This document shows positions 10,901 to 18,819 of a stretch of DNA of 64,000 nucleotides, piece by piece. The stretch is taken from assembly GCF_014699035.1 (NCBI RefSeq), contig NZ_JACXAA010000001.1:1161384-1225383 (forward strand), given 5' to 3'. The position numbers were made by a program, and so were the translations under genes. Below the pieces are notes generated by a model that searched no databases, was not told the origin of the DNA, and was given only the letters and a program-made list of their open reading frames with translations. The stretch comes from Spirosoma validum. GTDB lineage: Bacteria; Bacteroidota; Bacteroidia; Cytophagales; Spirosomataceae. Positions within the stretch are counted from its first letter, which is position 1; each line of letters begins with the position of its first letter.

Positions 10901-11389
10901 GGCCAGATAAGCCGTCGTGATGGCGTCGACCAGTTGATGCGCATCCCAGGTTGTGAAATCAGCCCCACTATCCGACGACGTCGATGCTGCCGTGTTCACC
11001 GCAGTGCGGTTATAGAACTTATACCGGTTTTGCTGAAAATATTGCCAGTAAATGTCGCCTAGTACGGATTGCAGGACTGACTTAGCCGGTTCGGGGGTCT
11101 CGGCAATATCGGTCCGCAGGGAACGTATCAGTTCTTTATACGTATCTTCGTCCGAAGTCGCCCGATACGTCATGCGCGCGATAGCTGCTTTAGCCACCTG
11201 CGGGTAGTTTTTCTGTATTTTGGCCTCGGTGTAAATCCGGTTAGCAATCGCCAGTGCCGATTTTGGTAAGCCTTTAGCTGCCAGTGAGTCCGCTCGTTTC
11301 CAATCCCGGGCGTAATCGGGCTGAGGCTTATTTTGTGCTGATGCGGCCAGAGTAAATAGAATAAGAAAGATAGTCAGAAACGGATGCAT
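4946..11389 (-). CDS. Alpha-2-macroglobulin family protein with inserted carboxypeptidase-regulatory-like domain
   Basis: Large secreted protein, 2147 aa from the ATG at 11389, which places a clean signal peptide at the N-terminus (LTIFLILFTLAASAQ); an upstream ATG at 11443 adds 18 residues in front. An N-terminal helical region precedes MG-type beta domains (TDRAIYRPGQ near 615-630). At about residues 1215-1300 there is a carboxypeptidase-regulatory-like domain ending in SEVVVTGYG, a motif typical of SusC/TonB-receptor plugs. The A2M core follows. YECAEQ near residue 1603 fits the CxEQ thioester pattern. The C-terminal part resembles the A2M thioester-ring and receptor-type domains. Bacterial A2Ms are thought to trap foreign proteases; family membership is clear and the role is inferred. 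It is far longer than the ~1650-residue E. coli form and has no penicillin-binding-protein partner nearby. Confidence 0.88.
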   Translation of the reverse strand: MHPFLTIFLILFTLAASAQNKPQPDYARDWKRADSLAAKGLPKSALAIANRIYTEAKIQKNYPQVAKAAIARMTYRATSDEDTYKELIRSLRTDIAETPEPAKSVLQSVLGDIYWQYFQQNRYKFYNRTAVNTAASTSSDSGADFTTWDAHQLVDAITTAYLASVRLKETLQKIPVATYDALLEKGDPDARPLRPTLYDLLAHRAIAFFQNTEPDLLKPVFKFELDQADYFTSPDVFTKLTIQSRDSLSGRYQALRLYQQLLAFHLPDTTPDALADADVLRLEFVHRRSVVPNRDTLYRQGLETQITRYKNQPAEAVYAYQLAEFLTNYNGPIRPLDANDEPSETANPKKWNNKQAADICRGLIKRFPKTRSAQQATQLLNRLLSQNYSMQVEQVNLPQQPFRVLVGYQNVGKIHYRLIRLRASEARTIRDNYGLTDDDRKKRYAAWLKRPNVAENTVTLPEDGDLNRHSIELPLMGLPVGHYLLLVTTDEKFGDKNESVQYTSFAVSALSYLTPPNPTVADTRAVLVANRQTGEPLKNASVSLVSMADVSWLRNYKPLKTDVNGWAKVPTTDIPKQTGFYYLITSGADTLISEQQYDYRSQNDQNTDQTQTYEQLFTDRAIYRPGQQIYVKGLLYEGKTNQFAVRANQDVTVDFMDQNGEQIASQTLKTNEFGTFSTSFSAPVGRLTGTMSLQTPYGSASIRVEEYKRPTFEVKTKPIKQSFKLGQAVTLLADAKTFSGAVVDGAEVRYRVTRQLRPRWDWWYTSRNGDSRNGDSRIGFPGRTNQTEIANGIAQTDAQGNVSITFTATPDQEQSRSDNPIFDFLVTIDVTDKAGETRSTTQTLRIGYSALQISLVIPPQVENDKSATFPIRITNQSGEKVRAKGQLTVYRLQPPTRPLRNRLWERPDRQLLSKAEFEKLFPNDVFANENDPRFWPKGEVVQQQTITSPGDSLIKPDLSRYTPGEYVAEVTVTDSTGDPTKERAFFAVVNDKQPTASARPDNWVQARKTTAEPGEEAVFWVGNSQPGVDSPGWVLMTVEENQKVVREEWLKTDGKPRRVTLPVTEQQQGGFAVHFAMIQNGRLYQKSQTVTVPFTNKQLTIETKTFRTKLKPGEREEWTLTINGLDKMPAEMVATLYDASLDAFEKLDWPTSVYQPYSPIFYGWRSGGFNVQSGNVLFYRYRPEQPVPARQYDELSWGGVQNNVIRVSITREGKVISGIVKDSYGLGVPGVSIMIKGSSTGTSTNAQGVFSLKGKSDVLSATLVFSSFGYQTQEVTLAQEPLSFSMKPDAQGLSEVVVTGYGSPRQGGAVRMRGNTTLNYESRSPGAARMSMAKTAAPAAMDMAAGGAEAKPDEEKPEQAGPKPTPAPIVNPRRNFNETAFFLPDLKTDAKGNVVLKFTMPEALTRWRLLAFAHTKDLKIGTLEREIITQKELMITANAPRFLREGDTIRVTAHINNLSEKALPVTASLMLLDALTGEPINQKLNHTTLQTSVNVAAGQGQAVGWTLVVPAGLETVACRLTAQSGTFTDGEEFTVPVLPNRMLVTDSQPFWVNGKETKEFKLKPLTNLNPELPVQHERLTVEVTSNPSWYALQSLPYLMEYRYECAEQLFSRLYANSLAAHIVGSKPAFKQVIAEWQKTPPKSPLQNNEELKAVTLENSPWLADARSETERQAKLGQLLDANRMESEQLQAFEKLQQLQTESGGFRWFGGMQPDLSMTLHILSGFGHLQKLGVRFPDAMQAKISEMQTNAIRYADAEMKRWIEEQKKMDAQKKGNGIIGPWYFSATQYLYARSFYVNQPIGNSVMAYVKQRVVDEWTKQSLQGQALSAMALFRFGDDKTANGILASLRERSRKSEELGTYWPDNQSGLYWYQAPIETQAYIIEAFGEIKPVQTEIDDMKRWLLRQKQTQSWSSTKATTEAIYALLLRGSDWLGTGVTTQVSLGGQPIESRVTKADAITGYEKVTYAAAEIKPEMGAIKITKTADGPAWGALYWQHFEPLDRVMPGSAGLSVQKTLYMQRDSPNGPVITSVSPKTSLKPGDLIKVRLVLKTDRAMEYVHLKDSRASGFEPVAALSGYKYQNGLGYYESPRDASTDFFMSYLPVGTHVFEYDLRVAQTGDFSAGVATVQCFYAPEFSAHSAGERVKVKP

Positions 11390-11536
11390 AGTTGGTAGGG
11401 AAAACAATCGTTGGGATAGATGCGTATGAATGTGTTTTTCCACAACGCTTATTCCTATGACTCTGGTTTATACCAAAGGGTTTAATACGTATCATTCAGT
11501 ATCTTTAGCCATACCTACCAGTTAACTGCTATCGAT

Positions 11537-12124
11537 ATGCCAAACTTCATTCTGCTACTAACCTTATTAGTTTCGTTGACAGTTTCACCCAAAACAGAGA
11601 AAAAGTACCCGATTGGTCAGATCAAAACCGATAAAGGCGAGATCCTCTTTTGGCTTTACGATGAAACACCTAACCACAAAGCGAGCTTTATGAAGCTTGC
11701 CAACCAAAACTACTGGGATACACTTACTTTTAATCGGGTCATTAACAACTTTGTCGCACAAGGCGGTTGCCCCGACACGCCTGCTGGTTTCGCGGATTCG
11801 CCCTATTTACTCAAACCCGAATTCAGACCGAACATCCGTCACGTGTATGGAGCGGTAGGCGCAGGACGTGACAACAACCCTCAAATGCTTTCGGCCGGAT
11901 GCCAGTTTTACATTGTTCAAAACAAAAAAGGCGAGCACCGGCTTGACGACAAATACACGGTATTCGGGCAGGTTTTTAAAGGAATGGACGTAGTAGACGC
12001 TATTGTCTCGGTCAAGACAGATTCGACCAATACTCCTCTGACACCCATCAAATTAGACGTGAACGTATTGAATCTTACTGCTGCGGAATTAAAAAAACAA
12101 GGCTATTCGGTGAAGCAACCTTAA
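11537..12124 (+). CDS. Secreted cyclophilin-type peptidyl-prolyl isomerase
   Basis: Cis-trans prolyl isomerase of the cyclophilin family, 195 aa. A short hydrophobic N-terminus (residues ~1-17) suggests export to the periplasm. The domain begins at GQIKTDKGEILFWLYDETP. The conserved loop FNRVINNFVAQGGCP contains the catalytic-type Arg, and SAGCQFYIV matches the family SQFFI strand. DKYTVFGQVFKGMDVVDAI is the usual C-terminal block. It is divergent from the A2M gene, from whose start it is separated by ~150 bp. Its length is normal for a single-domain exported cyclophilin. Confidence 0.9.
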   Translation: MPNFILLLTLLVSLTVSPKTEKKYPIGQIKTDKGEILFWLYDETPNHKASFMKLANQNYWDTLTFNRVINNFVAQGGCPDTPAGFADSPYLLKPEFRPNIRHVYGAVGAGRDNNPQMLSAGCQFYIVQNKKGEHRLDDKYTVFGQVFKGMDVVDAIVSVKTDSTNTPLTPIKLDVNVLNLTAAELKKQGYSVKQP

Positions 12125-12290
12125 CTGGTTGATACGTGACTGGACTAGTACCAACTGGGTAGAAGCCTGGCTATTTGATTCCAACGGCTTTTAATAAAGT
12201 ACAATAAACTGATCCATAGCAAGTTATCACTATTCCTAAATCAGTTGAATAACTAAATTTATGTTATGTGGATATTCTCAGAAAGGATAA

Positions 12291-12758
12291 TCAGAGATTC
12301 AATGACATATCTACGTAATGTTCACGCTTCAATTGAAAACCTAGCCTTTCATATAGTCTAGTAGCTGGAATATTGTAGCGGTTGACAGTTAATTTGACTT
12401 GTTGACAATTTCTAGCTTTAAGCCATTTCAAGCTTTCTTCTAAAAGTGCTAGTCCAATCTTATTGCCTCTTTCACTAGGAATGACAAATAACTCATTAAT
12501 GGAAGCCACGCTTTTCGGACTTTTCTCGATACTTAAGAAGCTGTAACCTATAATTTGGTCTTCCTTTTTACAAAGCACATAGTTAGAATCTGAGTCCACC
12601 AAATATTTCCTTAAATACTTCCTATTACGAGCCTGGTCTTTTTTGAGATCAGATGGCTGCTTTTTTTCTATTGAAAGTGATTGGTCAAAATCATTCACTA
12701 ATAGAATAAGCTTATGAAAATCGTCTAGGGTAGCACTTCCAAATTTCAATTCCACCAT
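12291..12758 (-). CDS. GNAT family N-acetyltransferase
   Basis: Probable acetyl-CoA-dependent N-acetyltransferase, 155 aa and cytoplasmic. The GNAT core is visible: the strand YSFLSIEKS, then INELFVIPSERGNKIGLALLEESLKWL with an R-G-N-K-I-G acetyl-CoA loop (QxxGxG/A type), and a C-terminal YERLGFQ. The substrate cannot be predicted. The gene is noticeably more AT-rich than its neighbours, and with the next gene it forms a patch lacking the TACGT motif common elsewhere in the window, so recent acquisition is possible. Confidence 0.85.
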   Translation of the reverse strand: MVELKFGSATLDDFHKLILLVNDFDQSLSIEKKQPSDLKKDQARNRKYLRKYLVDSDSNYVLCKKEDQIIGYSFLSIEKSPKSVASINELFVIPSERGNKIGLALLEESLKWLKARNCQQVKLTVNRYNIPATRLYERLGFQLKREHYVDMSLNL

Positions 12759-12845
12759 TTGCTGTATAAGTGTGATGATGCTATATGAAATAAAAGCGAG
12801 TGTAAACAGACAGAGATTAGGTGGCTTTGTTAGCTATATTCCATT

Positions 12846-13805
12846 TTATCTGGCCATAGCCATCTTTTTCTCATAGCCGCTTTGGGTGAATAGCATTCCA
12901 TAATCGGCCATCGTTAACATATCTTGAATGGCCTGCTTTTTATCCGTGGCTTGTTCATAGTACGCTTTTACAATCTCATAGCCCTCGTAATAACCCAAGT
13001 CCGCAATCCGATCCGAACGCTTGGGCAACTCCTGAAGCCAACCTTTTGGCTCAGCTTCATTCATATCTTGTTTGAACTCCTGCCAGAGAACTCGCTCTTG
13101 TGGCTTAGCCCACTGATAGATGTGGTCGCTTGGATTCTTACCAGTAGCTAACTCCGTTAAGAAGTCAGCCATACCTTCTCTGATGGCCATTTTCAACAAC
13201 GTTCTCTCCCCACTGGGCCGAGCTTGAAGGGTATGAATCAATTCATGAACCACCACGTCTGGTAAATAGCTAGCTGGTTTGTAAGCTAATCGTTGCCAGT
13301 CGACCAATTCGTCCGTTGGAACAACGGCTGATTTACTGAGCATATCAGCACTCAGTAAGAGACCGTTATCCGAAACGGTTCCACCTGAATTCCAGCGTCC
13401 AACGACTAAATAAACATTGGGGAAAGCAGCTTGTGGATACAACTCTTTGAGCTTTTGTAAGCCTTTACGGATAGCTGGTTTTTGCTGGCTAACCTGTTCC
13501 AAGGCGGGTACGATGGCTGCATAGAATTTAGGTTTCTCATCCTGATTTTTGACAAAGGCTTCAACCGATTGTATTCGACGCTGATAATAGTCTTTTAAGC
13601 CAATTGATGCCTGGTCAATGTATTCGCGTTGGTAAATTTGATTTCGTTGAGCTGGTTCTTTTTGAGTCATTTTGTAGGCTTTCAAGTAGTGGTCAATATC
13701 ACTAGTGATAATCTGAACACTATCTAAATCAGAGTGAAAGCCAGTCGACTTTTGGGCCGTAGCTAGTTGAGCTGTTAAGACAAGTAGGGTGAATAGAACT
13801 CGCAT
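12846..13805 (-). CDS. Exported zinc metalloprotease-like protein (DUF2268 style)
   Basis: Predicted exported zinc peptidase, 319 aa, with a signal peptide (residues 1-17, ending ATAQ). The active site is HELIH (187-191), and a Glu downstream in REGMAD (Glu210) is the likely third zinc ligand, giving a gluzincin arrangement. The layout resembles the DUF2268 predicted Zn-dependent proteases. It lies 87 bp beyond the GNAT gene on the same strand, and the pair may have arrived together. The substrate is unknown, and the family assignment is from motif spacing only. Confidence 0.75.
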   Translation of the reverse strand: MRVLFTLLVLTAQLATAQKSTGFHSDLDSVQIITSDIDHYLKAYKMTQKEPAQRNQIYQREYIDQASIGLKDYYQRRIQSVEAFVKNQDEKPKFYAAIVPALEQVSQQKPAIRKGLQKLKELYPQAAFPNVYLVVGRWNSGGTVSDNGLLLSADMLSKSAVVPTDELVDWQRLAYKPASYLPDVVVHELIHTLQARPSGERTLLKMAIREGMADFLTELATGKNPSDHIYQWAKPQERVLWQEFKQDMNEAEPKGWLQELPKRSDRIADLGYYEGYEIVKAYYEQATDKKQAIQDMLTMADYGMLFTQSGYEKKMAMAR

Positions 13806-13982
13806 TAAAAGTTGTTATGTAAGTGGCGCTATGTTAATTATCATCAAAAAAATATCATTGATTATTTATAAGATACAACAACTCTCATTGGTCACGTACT
13901 AAAAGATAACGATCTGCTTCACTTGGTCAATAAAACCTGTGCACATGCCTATAGATGTTTCCGTAATCGTTTGTTTCCATAC

Positions 13983-16900
13983 TTACTGCTTCAGTAAAAA
14001 GGCAGCTAGATCAGCTAATTGCTGCTGATTCAGACCCAGCGCATTTGGATCGGGCATCAGGCTGTTTTTATACTGTCGACGCGATGAAATCTTATCCGCA
14101 GGAATTGTGTGCCGAATGCCTTTGATCCCCTTAATAACCACTGACTGCTCACCGTCGCTCACCAAAAAACCATAATAGGTCTGACCCGTTTTGGTCATGA
14201 TCATATACGGTTCATAGCCAAAAGCAATACCGGCGTTTGGATAGACAATAGCCTCCAGAAGCCCACTCTTATCAAGCTTCTGGTGAATCTTACTTAAGTC
14301 GGGACCAATGTCTTCGCCTTGCTGGCCGTGACGGTGACACGTAGCACAATTCGTTTTAAAAAGCGTTCGACCGTTTCGCTCATCCCCCGTCAGCATCGCA
14401 ATTTGGCTAATAGGCGAATTAGCGTCGGGCTTCGTAGTCGCCATTGCGGGTTTAGCCGGGGGCGTTTCAACATTGGTAGCCTGCACCGGAACGGTCGATA
14501 CGGGAGGGGTTTTTGTAGGTTCTTTCGCTACTGTCTCTACGGGCGTGGCAATTTTTTCGCTACTTGGCTGCTGCGTTGATGTGGTAGAAACAGAAGCCGT
14601 TTCGGTATTAGTAGCCGTTGAATTCGGCCGTTTCCAGGGAAAATCTTCTTTACCCATCATTCGAACCGTCTGATCTTTGTTGGTACGGATACCCGGCCCG
14701 GCGGCCTTGATCAAATCGTCTGACAATTTCTTCTCTGCAGCTAACCCAATCAGGATTTTTGCCCCTTCAGGGTCTTTAGACATTTCGATGGCCAATTTTC
14801 GTTTTTCGGCTTCCGTTTTGATGTCATCCAGCAACTCTTTCCGCTTAGCGAGCATTCGTTGCTCTTCAGACGATACAGCTACCGGCTTCACCTCATCCCA
14901 GTTCAGGAACTTAGCCCAATCGTTGCCGCGTCGGAAATCCAGCCAATAATTTGCCTGATCGGCTACGTCTTTATCGGATGACTTCGACAGATCCAACATC
15001 GCTTTCGCGGCCGACTGATTTTTAATGAACGCCAATGACGTAATGGCCTGTCGGCGAGCGTCAGCTGAGAGCGCTTGCGATTCAGCTCGTTTTTTGAACA
15101 GGCCAACAGCCGCAGCCGGATGAAATTCCCACATCAAATCAGCCGTTCGCTGGTCCCATTGAATTGGATCGTCGGGTAAAGTCAGATCAGCAAAAAGATT
15201 TTCTTCTTTACCATCAGCAGCCTCACTGAGCGCATTCAGGTACCAGCGGTCCTTCCCATCATAACTATTTACCAAGTTCTTCAGCATAACCCGGCATTCG
15301 GCGTATGGAATGTCCCGGAGCGCAACCGCCACCTCGCGCCGAACGGCCGCATTTCGGTCGAGAGACAAATTACCTAATAAGGGTAGCAATGCTTCCTGAG
15401 ACGTGGTTAGTCCTGGATTCGATTTATTGTTTTCGGGAGTAATGCTACGTAGCGCCCGGAGTGCTGTAATCCGGGTCATTGGATCGTCGGACTTAAGCAG
15501 CCGCTCAACCTCAAACTGCCCTTCACCACCCAACTGAACCAGCAGGAAAATTGCCCTGGCCCGATGATAGGGATTTGGTGATGTTAAAAGCGCCATAACC
15601 GGTGCGATAACCTTTTCACCTTGTTCCTGAAGGGCATCGAAACCCAACATCCGGACGTTCACAGCGGGGTTCAGCAGCGCAGCAATTTGTCCTTGAGTGC
15701 TACGTAGATCAATTTTGGGTGCCTTAAGATTTTTGCCTTTGGGTGTAATGCGATAGATGCGTCCATAGCCCTGACGATCCTTCATCTGGTGACCACCCAC
15801 GATTGGGTCATACCAGTCGGCCACGTAAATGGCTCCGTCAGTACCTACCGTTACGTCACTCGGCCGAAACCATTTACGAGAATCGTTATTCACGTCGTTC
15901 CACTTGTAATTTTCATCGACTTTCGGGAACGTACTGATGAAGTCGGTACGAGGCATACGATAGCCTGCCCCCGACAATTCAGGCTTATAGCCAAAAATTA
16001 CGTTTCGGCCTGCTTCGGCACTTAACAGCATGCCCCGGTATGGCAGCCCGAGTTCATCGCCTTCATACACGACCATACCCGTAGGTGAACCCGCACCTGT
16101 GAGATCGCCAACAGGCATAACGCCAGGGTCTTCCTGGTGCCAGTGGGCCGTAGGAATCGACTGGCCCGGACGCTGATCGCCTTTCCAGTTACGAGTACCA
16201 TCTGCGCTGAAATAGCCCGCGTTTGCCCCTTCCATCAACCAGCTCGTACGACAGGCCATGACCTCATCGTCGTTGTCGTTCTGCCACATGTTGCCATACG
16301 AATCAAGCGCCGTTTCGTAATTGTTACGAAAGTTCTGGGCCATCACTTTCAGGTTTGAACCGTCGGCGTTGATACGTAGCGCCAGTCCTCCTACCCACAC
16401 GCGTCCGTCGTCGCTGACCTGGTTGCCGTGATTGATTTTATTATAGGGTGTGCCGCCAACGTACATGCTACCAGACCGGAGCGTCCAGCCGTCTTTGTCA
16501 CTGACGACGTGCGGACCGGCATTACCCGTATTGAAATAGTACTTCCCATCGGGGCCGGCCACTACCGAATGCAGGGAGTGATCGTGATCCGTTCCCCCAA
16601 AACCCGATAGCATAACTTCCTTTTTGTCGGGCTTGTCATCGCCATTTTCGTCGATATAAACGACAATGTTCGGGGCGGCTGATACAATCACTTTATTCCC
16701 AATAACGGCAATTCCCAGCGGTGAGACCAGGTCAGGGTCTGTTACAAATACCTTACTGTCGTCGGCTTTGCCATCGCCATTCGTATCTTCCAGAATCACG
16801 ATCCGCTCCCCTTCCGGATGATCAAGACGCCCTTCGGCTTTATTATTGAATTTGCGATAATTAACCGCTTCCGTAATCCAAATCCGGCCTTTGGCGTCGA

Positions 16901-17141
16901 TGTCCATGTTGGTCGGGTTGTAAAACATCGGAGATTCGGCCCAGAGCGTCGCTTCCAGATCGTCGGGCACGTAAAGCTTGCTGGAGTCACTGCTAACCAC
17001 ATTACGTTGCTGATACGTCTGAGTGGCATTCGGCAACGTAGCACTCACTTGCTGAAGTTGCAATGGTTGGCCAGTCAGGTATAAAAAGCCAATCGTTGTC
17101 AAAGCGACGGGCAAAGGACTCAAAGAAAAAATAGACTTCAT
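13983..17141 (-). CDS. PVC-type dehydrogenase with C-terminal cytochrome c domain
   Basis: Second PVC-type oxidoreductase, 1052 aa. The N-terminus carries a signal peptide/anchor (~1-22). A beta-propeller dehydrogenase-like domain (~50-470) holds Ca-binding-like loops (DTNGDGKAD, DENGDDKPD). Helical HEAT-like repeats follow (~490-770), then a Thr/Pro/Ala/Val-rich linker (~845-910). The C-terminal haem-c domain has CATCH at 932-936 and runs to the end. In the other copy (1380-4874) the haem domain is internal. It is the downstream partner of the sugar-isomerase-like gene (90-bp gap, same strand), which suggests a role in oxidising a sugar or sugar acid in the periplasm. Substrate and electron acceptor are unknown. 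Confidence 0.85.
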   Translation of the reverse strand: MKSIFSLSPLPVALTTIGFLYLTGQPLQLQQVSATLPNATQTYQQRNVVSSDSSKLYVPDDLEATLWAESPMFYNPTNMDIDAKGRIWITEAVNYRKFNNKAEGRLDHPEGERIVILEDTNGDGKADDSKVFVTDPDLVSPLGIAVIGNKVIVSAAPNIVVYIDENGDDKPDKKEVMLSGFGGTDHDHSLHSVVAGPDGKYYFNTGNAGPHVVSDKDGWTLRSGSMYVGGTPYNKINHGNQVSDDGRVWVGGLALRINADGSNLKVMAQNFRNNYETALDSYGNMWQNDNDDEVMACRTSWLMEGANAGYFSADGTRNWKGDQRPGQSIPTAHWHQEDPGVMPVGDLTGAGSPTGMVVYEGDELGLPYRGMLLSAEAGRNVIFGYKPELSGAGYRMPRTDFISTFPKVDENYKWNDVNNDSRKWFRPSDVTVGTDGAIYVADWYDPIVGGHQMKDRQGYGRIYRITPKGKNLKAPKIDLRSTQGQIAALLNPAVNVRMLGFDALQEQGEKVIAPVMALLTSPNPYHRARAIFLLVQLGGEGQFEVERLLKSDDPMTRITALRALRSITPENNKSNPGLTTSQEALLPLLGNLSLDRNAAVRREVAVALRDIPYAECRVMLKNLVNSYDGKDRWYLNALSEAADGKEENLFADLTLPDDPIQWDQRTADLMWEFHPAAAVGLFKKRAESQALSADARRQAITSLAFIKNQSAAKAMLDLSKSSDKDVADQANYWLDFRRGNDWAKFLNWDEVKPVAVSSEEQRMLAKRKELLDDIKTEAEKRKLAIEMSKDPEGAKILIGLAAEKKLSDDLIKAAGPGIRTNKDQTVRMMGKEDFPWKRPNSTATNTETASVSTTSTQQPSSEKIATPVETVAKEPTKTPPVSTVPVQATNVETPPAKPAMATTKPDANSPISQIAMLTGDERNGRTLFKTNCATCHRHGQQGEDIGPDLSKIHQKLDKSGLLEAIVYPNAGIAFGYEPYMIMTKTGQTYYGFLVSDGEQSVVIKGIKGIRHTIPADKISSRRQYKNSLMPDPNALGLNQQQLADLAAFLLKQ

Positions 17142-17231
17142 TATGTATGCCAGGTTCTTATTCCAGGTTTCAAGTTGCGTGTCTCACATGCTGCGCCAAT
17201 TAACTTGCAAGCCGGATCTCTAAAACGATTG

Positions 17232-18089
17232 TTAACTAAACAGCGACCGTACAGTCTTGGCGTTCTCAACGTAACTTTCCAGCATCGGCTTATCTTTGGG
17301 AACGGCGCCTTCAATCTGTAACCATCCTGAATAGTCAATGTCGTACAGGACTCGTCTAACTTTTACCAGATCAACTTTACCCTTACCAAGCAGATAACCG
17401 TTCTCTTTCAGATGCACTTCGCAGATTCGATCTTTACCGAGATCACGAATTTCCTTAAAAATATCGTAGCCACCATCGGTTGAGTTACAGACGTCATAAT
17501 AAACCTTTACAGCCGGTGATCCCACCGCATCCAGAATAGCGAGATGTTCAGGACCTGATAACCAGGATTCGATACCCAGTACGACACCCGCTTTCTCGGC
17601 TTTGGGGGCTACAGCTTTCAATCGGTCGATAACAGCCTGCGTTCCTTTCTGGTCATTCCGTAAGTCGTTGTTTGAAAAAAACGCCAGCAGTACGTTCTTC
17701 ACACCCAGGGCATAGGCTACATCGACACTATCCTGCACCCACTGTTCCGTTCGGGGATCGGATTTATAGGGAATTTCGTTCAACAAACCAATGGCCAGTC
17801 CCCCGATAGAAACGCCCGCCTGTTGGGCCGCTTCTTTAATGGCTTGTTGCGTTTCTGGGCGTCGAAGGTGTTCCTGATCCGCTTTTGTGTTTAAACTAAC
17901 CTGCACACCATCGAGACCAATCTGTTTTGCAACGGCAAAGCTCTTGATATCGCCCGCCGGACCAATTGACCAGTCGCAGGCCCCTATTTTGAAGCGGGCG
18001 TTAGCAGCAGAAGCCCGACCATACGTCGACTGGGTAATGGCTGCCAGCCCTAAACCCAGCGAACAACGTAATGCATCCCGACGATTCAT
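17232..18089 (-). CDS. Exported sugar phosphate isomerase/epimerase family TIM-barrel protein
   Basis: Xylose-isomerase-like TIM barrel, 285 aa. The N-terminus MNRRDALRCSLGLGLAA has a twin-arginine-like pair followed by a hydrophobic stretch, suggesting Tat export of a folded, metal-bound enzyme. Likely metal ligands are the Glu in VLGIESW, Asp in YYDVCNS, His in CEVHLKE and Glu in LQIEGAV, the usual E-D-H-E set of the family. First gene of a two-gene unit with the PVC-type dehydrogenase downstream. Members isomerise or epimerise sugars, or act as hydroxypyruvate isomerases; which applies here is not visible. Confidence 0.85.
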   Translation of the reverse strand: MNRRDALRCSLGLGLAAITQSTYGRASAANARFKIGACDWSIGPAGDIKSFAVAKQIGLDGVQVSLNTKADQEHLRRPETQQAIKEAAQQAGVSIGGLAIGLLNEIPYKSDPRTEQWVQDSVDVAYALGVKNVLLAFFSNNDLRNDQKGTQAVIDRLKAVAPKAEKAGVVLGIESWLSGPEHLAILDAVGSPAVKVYYDVCNSTDGGYDIFKEIRDLGKDRICEVHLKENGYLLGKGKVDLVKVRRVLYDIDYSGWLQIEGAVPKDKPMLESYVENAKTVRSLFS

Positions 18090-18114
18090 GTATAAATTAT
18101 GTTGTTTGGTGTAT

Positions 18115-18122
18115 CAAAGGTA
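18115..18122 (-). promoter_or_regulatory. Minus-7 promoter element for the isomerase/dehydrogenase pair
   Basis: TACCTTTG read on the minus strand matches the Bacteroidota TAnnTTTG minus-7 consensus and lies 26 bp upstream of the start codon at 18089. No convincing TTTG-type minus-33 element was seen. Confidence 0.5.
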
Positions 18123-18165
18123 CGTATCTATCAGGCATCTAACATTAATTATCGTATACGGTATA

Positions 18166-18173
18166 TACTTTTG
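18166..18173 (+). promoter_or_regulatory. Minus-7 promoter element for the ECF sigma gene
   Basis: TACTTTTG on the plus strand matches TAnnTTTG, 76 bp upstream of the sigma factor start. With the element at 18115 it forms a divergent promoter region. The minus-33 partner is unclear. Confidence 0.4.
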
Positions 18174-18249
18174 GAAAGAATATGATTTTTTTTCCTTTGG
18201 CTTACAACGGTTTGTTTATAAATGAGGTCATTGGAGTGTCAGCGTTGAT

Positions 18250-18804
18250 ATGCAGGATGAATACGCATTAGTAGAAGGATGCCGAAGGCAGGACCGGATT
18301 GTACAGCGACAGCTCTATGAGCGGTTTGCCGGAAAGCTCTTTGTCTTGTGTAAACGATACATAAAAGACCCCGATGAAGCCGAAGATGTTTTGCAGGATG
18401 CGTTCGTGAAGATTTATCGAAATATTGATTCATTTCGATTCGAGTGCCCACTGGAAGCCTGGTTGAAACGGATAACGATCAACACAGCCCTTAAACAGCT
18501 GAGAAAAGAGAAACCGTGGGATAATACCGCCGATGTTCAGGATCTGGCTCCCATATTGCCACAGGCCGATGAAAGTTTACCGACACTGAATTATAAATAC
18601 CTGCTACAGCTTATTCAGGAATTGCCGCCCGGTTGCCGGACGGTGTTCAACCTGTATGCTATTGAAGGCTATAACCACCCGGAAATTGCCGAGATGCTCG
18701 ACATTGCCGAGGGAACCTCTAAATCGCAGTATTCCCGTGCACGGATGCTGCTGCAACAAAAACTACAGTCGGATGGCCACCCTGCGCATGGTCACCCTCT
18801 ATGA
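18250..18804 (+). CDS. ECF-family RNA polymerase sigma factor
   Basis: Extracytoplasmic-function sigma factor, 184 aa. Region 2 runs over about residues 25-65 (YERFAGKLFVLCKRYIKD, then EAEDVLQDAFVKIYRNID), and region 4 over about 115-165, with the helix-turn-helix NHPEIAEMLDIAEGTSKSQ. Region 3 is absent, as in all ECF factors. It is followed 15 bp later by a gene encoding a single-pass membrane protein with a C-terminal barrel, which takes the genomic position normally held by an anti-sigma factor. It therefore probably controls an envelope-response regulon. Confidence 0.92.
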   Translation: MQDEYALVEGCRRQDRIVQRQLYERFAGKLFVLCKRYIKDPDEAEDVLQDAFVKIYRNIDSFRFECPLEAWLKRITINTALKQLRKEKPWDNTADVQDLAPILPQADESLPTLNYKYLLQLIQELPPGCRTVFNLYAIEGYNHPEIAEMLDIAEGTSKSQYSRARMLLQQKLQSDGHPAHGHPL

Positions 18805-18819
18805 AGAATACGAAAACCT

